From positions 1-7,693 of the forward strand of contig CAZUVM010000087.1 in assembly GCA_964623885.1 (NCBI GenBank): a stretch of 7,693 nt of DNA. Reading direction: 5' to 3'. Shown piece after piece: positions 7,601 to 7,693 of the stretch. The notes beneath the pieces were generated by a model. That model saw only the letters and a list, made by a program, of their open reading frames with translations, had not been told where the DNA came from and ran no database searches. Each line of letters starts with the position of its first letter. Position 1 is the first letter of the stretch. The position numbers were made by a program, and so were the translations under genes. This DNA is from CAZUVM01 sp964623885. GTDB taxonomy: Bacteria > Verrucomicrobiota > Verrucomicrobiia > Limisphaerales > UBA8199.

Positions 7601-7693
7601 CAGCGTCGAGGTTAGTCAGCGAAGGATCGAGCGAGACGTAAAGATCGATGTCCGCCTGAGCACGGGTTGCGTTAGTAACGAACGGAGCCGACG
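4692..7693 (-). CDS. Giant modular surface or secreted protein with P-domain-like and PPC-like beta-sandwich repeats (5' end outside window)
   Basis: The frame stays open to the right edge: 999 codons before TAA at 4692-4694. The in-frame TTG at 7551-7553 is an unlikely start because the preceding 46 codons read well (ADIDLYVS, GRGGNELLAY). Residues below count from the first full codon in the window. The visible modules are: a PPC-like end (1-80); a degenerate P-domain-like unit (116-226; DDSHEG, GTLSQFA, FGPWRLGLLDT); a PPC-like unit (232-334); a P domain (346-606) with HPRVSDLVLSLISPNGT and LSALTGQSAAGNWTLEIADT, split by an inserted beta-rich segment; two PPC-like units (621-724, 729-836); and two related C-terminal modules (846-915, 922-995). 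Such modules normally serve binding, folding or secretion. No protease triad is visible; an enzymatic domain could lie upstream. There is no PEP-CTERM or other recognised anchor at the end. Thr-Asn pairs are abundant throughout. Confidence 0.88.
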   Translation of the reverse strand, partial: SAPFVTNATRAQADIDLYVSLDPSLTNLDAGAIAAADKSLGRGGNELLAYTNAVVGPYYVGVKSESQEAAEYTFGWVFSDTPLAQADAQNNELLRGFPAPALIPGGSPGNPGAASVFSLATTPLTLRRVIVTNTISASALGDLQGTLAHENGAVVLNNYSTNGLVSGQSLVYDDSHEGDIPGSQPPDGPGTLSQFAAQPGFGPWRLGLLDTNQPATNEDLSILLESQPDLTTGAIVTLLPGACRKDYVLLPLNATNLTLTANVISGSGTVNVQVGPAEIPPAACPNMLLIGAGASGVLPEDINTHPPLNPGWYIVRSCNSGPDQANVSLLANLGLSPGAPPPNRFVSTNAIPILDDAVSTSTILVTNLDPILSASVGVRINHPRVSDLVLSLISPNGTRVLLDENRGGATTNGMGVDVIVTNMTPVSFSGGPDAVTNIFDVGLNAGTIVINWDFYSLPDDMRVYYETNLLFDSGLVSFTGATNLVFGPGASTSITVVMNEGGNTNANTAWFYNFTSTRLQPLYFSFTENTNLTTTPVKFASTPFTNVTYTSSTVPTNGIFYLPEESLSALTGQSAAGNWTLEIADTRGGATNPEPMLLTWELMLRFKSTRPPPLPLAPAEGWTNLLGPGQIQWFSVAVPPWVSFASNVLLSASAPVNLLYNPSAPPTGTNAGDLYFLTGATVGRLVLVTNGSPPLLPGTVYYLGIQNTNSTTVSLAFEIAFDITNVVTLQSGVPFSTSNPGPVGARDFYRYVVSTNAVRAQFEIDSPSADLTLIARRGLPLPSLSSYDYQSANPGTNEELIVVFNYSRPVPLSPGEWYLAVANAAGIPAAYSVTATEFPVYGTNVLITGETATPTSFCITWSSLTNVHYFVQGKTALTDAKWIPVSPTIVANDVIASYCVALPSPFHYFRISEGLVLGFPPPTISSITVRPNGVSLQWRALTNNQFLVQWAPSLSPAFWQAFTNLITSTNGGFSFYDDGTQSGGLGPVRFYRLSQLPPQ
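4707..5156 (-). repeat. Two tandem divergent protein modules at the C-terminus of the giant protein
   Basis: The last ~150 residues hold two copies of one module, about 70-74 residues each (coding 4947-5156 and 4707-4928). Both follow the pattern of a strand ending in W, then LTN, then an aromatic residue and VQ, then a W about 12 residues later, then an aromatic strand finishing with YFRIS or FYRLS. Copy one has ITWSSLTNVHYFVQ and HYFRIS; copy two has LQWRALTNNQFLVQ and RFYRLS. The repeat is visible in protein only; the DNA copies have diverged. The fold may be FN3-like or another beta sandwich, which is inference. Confidence 0.55.

Noticed and set aside
1..7693. tRNA, rRNA, CRISPR array, insertion sequence or attachment site
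   Set aside because: No cloverleaf, regularly spaced direct repeats, transposase motifs or terminal inverted repeats were seen; the window is filled by four genes.

Overview
The window reads like chromosomal DNA of a verrucomicrobial bacterium, most likely of the Pedosphaera/Limisphaerales type. Three things suggest this: a protein with a clear PEP-CTERM sorting tail, a very large Thr-Asn-rich surface protein made of P-domain-like and PPC-like beta-sandwich modules, and a UvrA with unusual zinc ligands. This placement comes from protein style and recollection of the families, not from a marker-gene comparison. No RNA gene, insertion sequence, CRISPR array or phage gene was seen.

Layout, left to right. 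Positions 1-774 (+) hold the 3' end of a gene of unknown function, probably the soluble C-terminal part of a larger membrane protein. It converges, with only 9 bp between stop codons, on uvrA (784-3867, -), a complete gene for nucleotide-excision-repair ATPase subunit A. A 140-bp gap (3868-4007) separates uvrA from a 203-residue secreted PEP-CTERM protein (4008-4619, -). After a further 72 bp, 4692-7693 (-) is the 3' part of a gene for a giant modular extracellular protein whose 5' end lies outside the window.

The three minus-strand genes are read in the order giant protein, PEP-CTERM protein, uvrA. The first two are both exported envelope proteins and could be functionally related. uvrA is a housekeeping repair gene, and the gap before it suggests its own promoter, although no convincing one can be read by eye.

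No undescribed multi-gene system is evident. The best leads are inside the proteins. UvrA has replaced three of the four predicted ligands of its first zinc module, while the other two modules are intact; it also carries two low-complexity insertions. The giant protein appears to have a separate beta-rich domain inserted within a P-domain.
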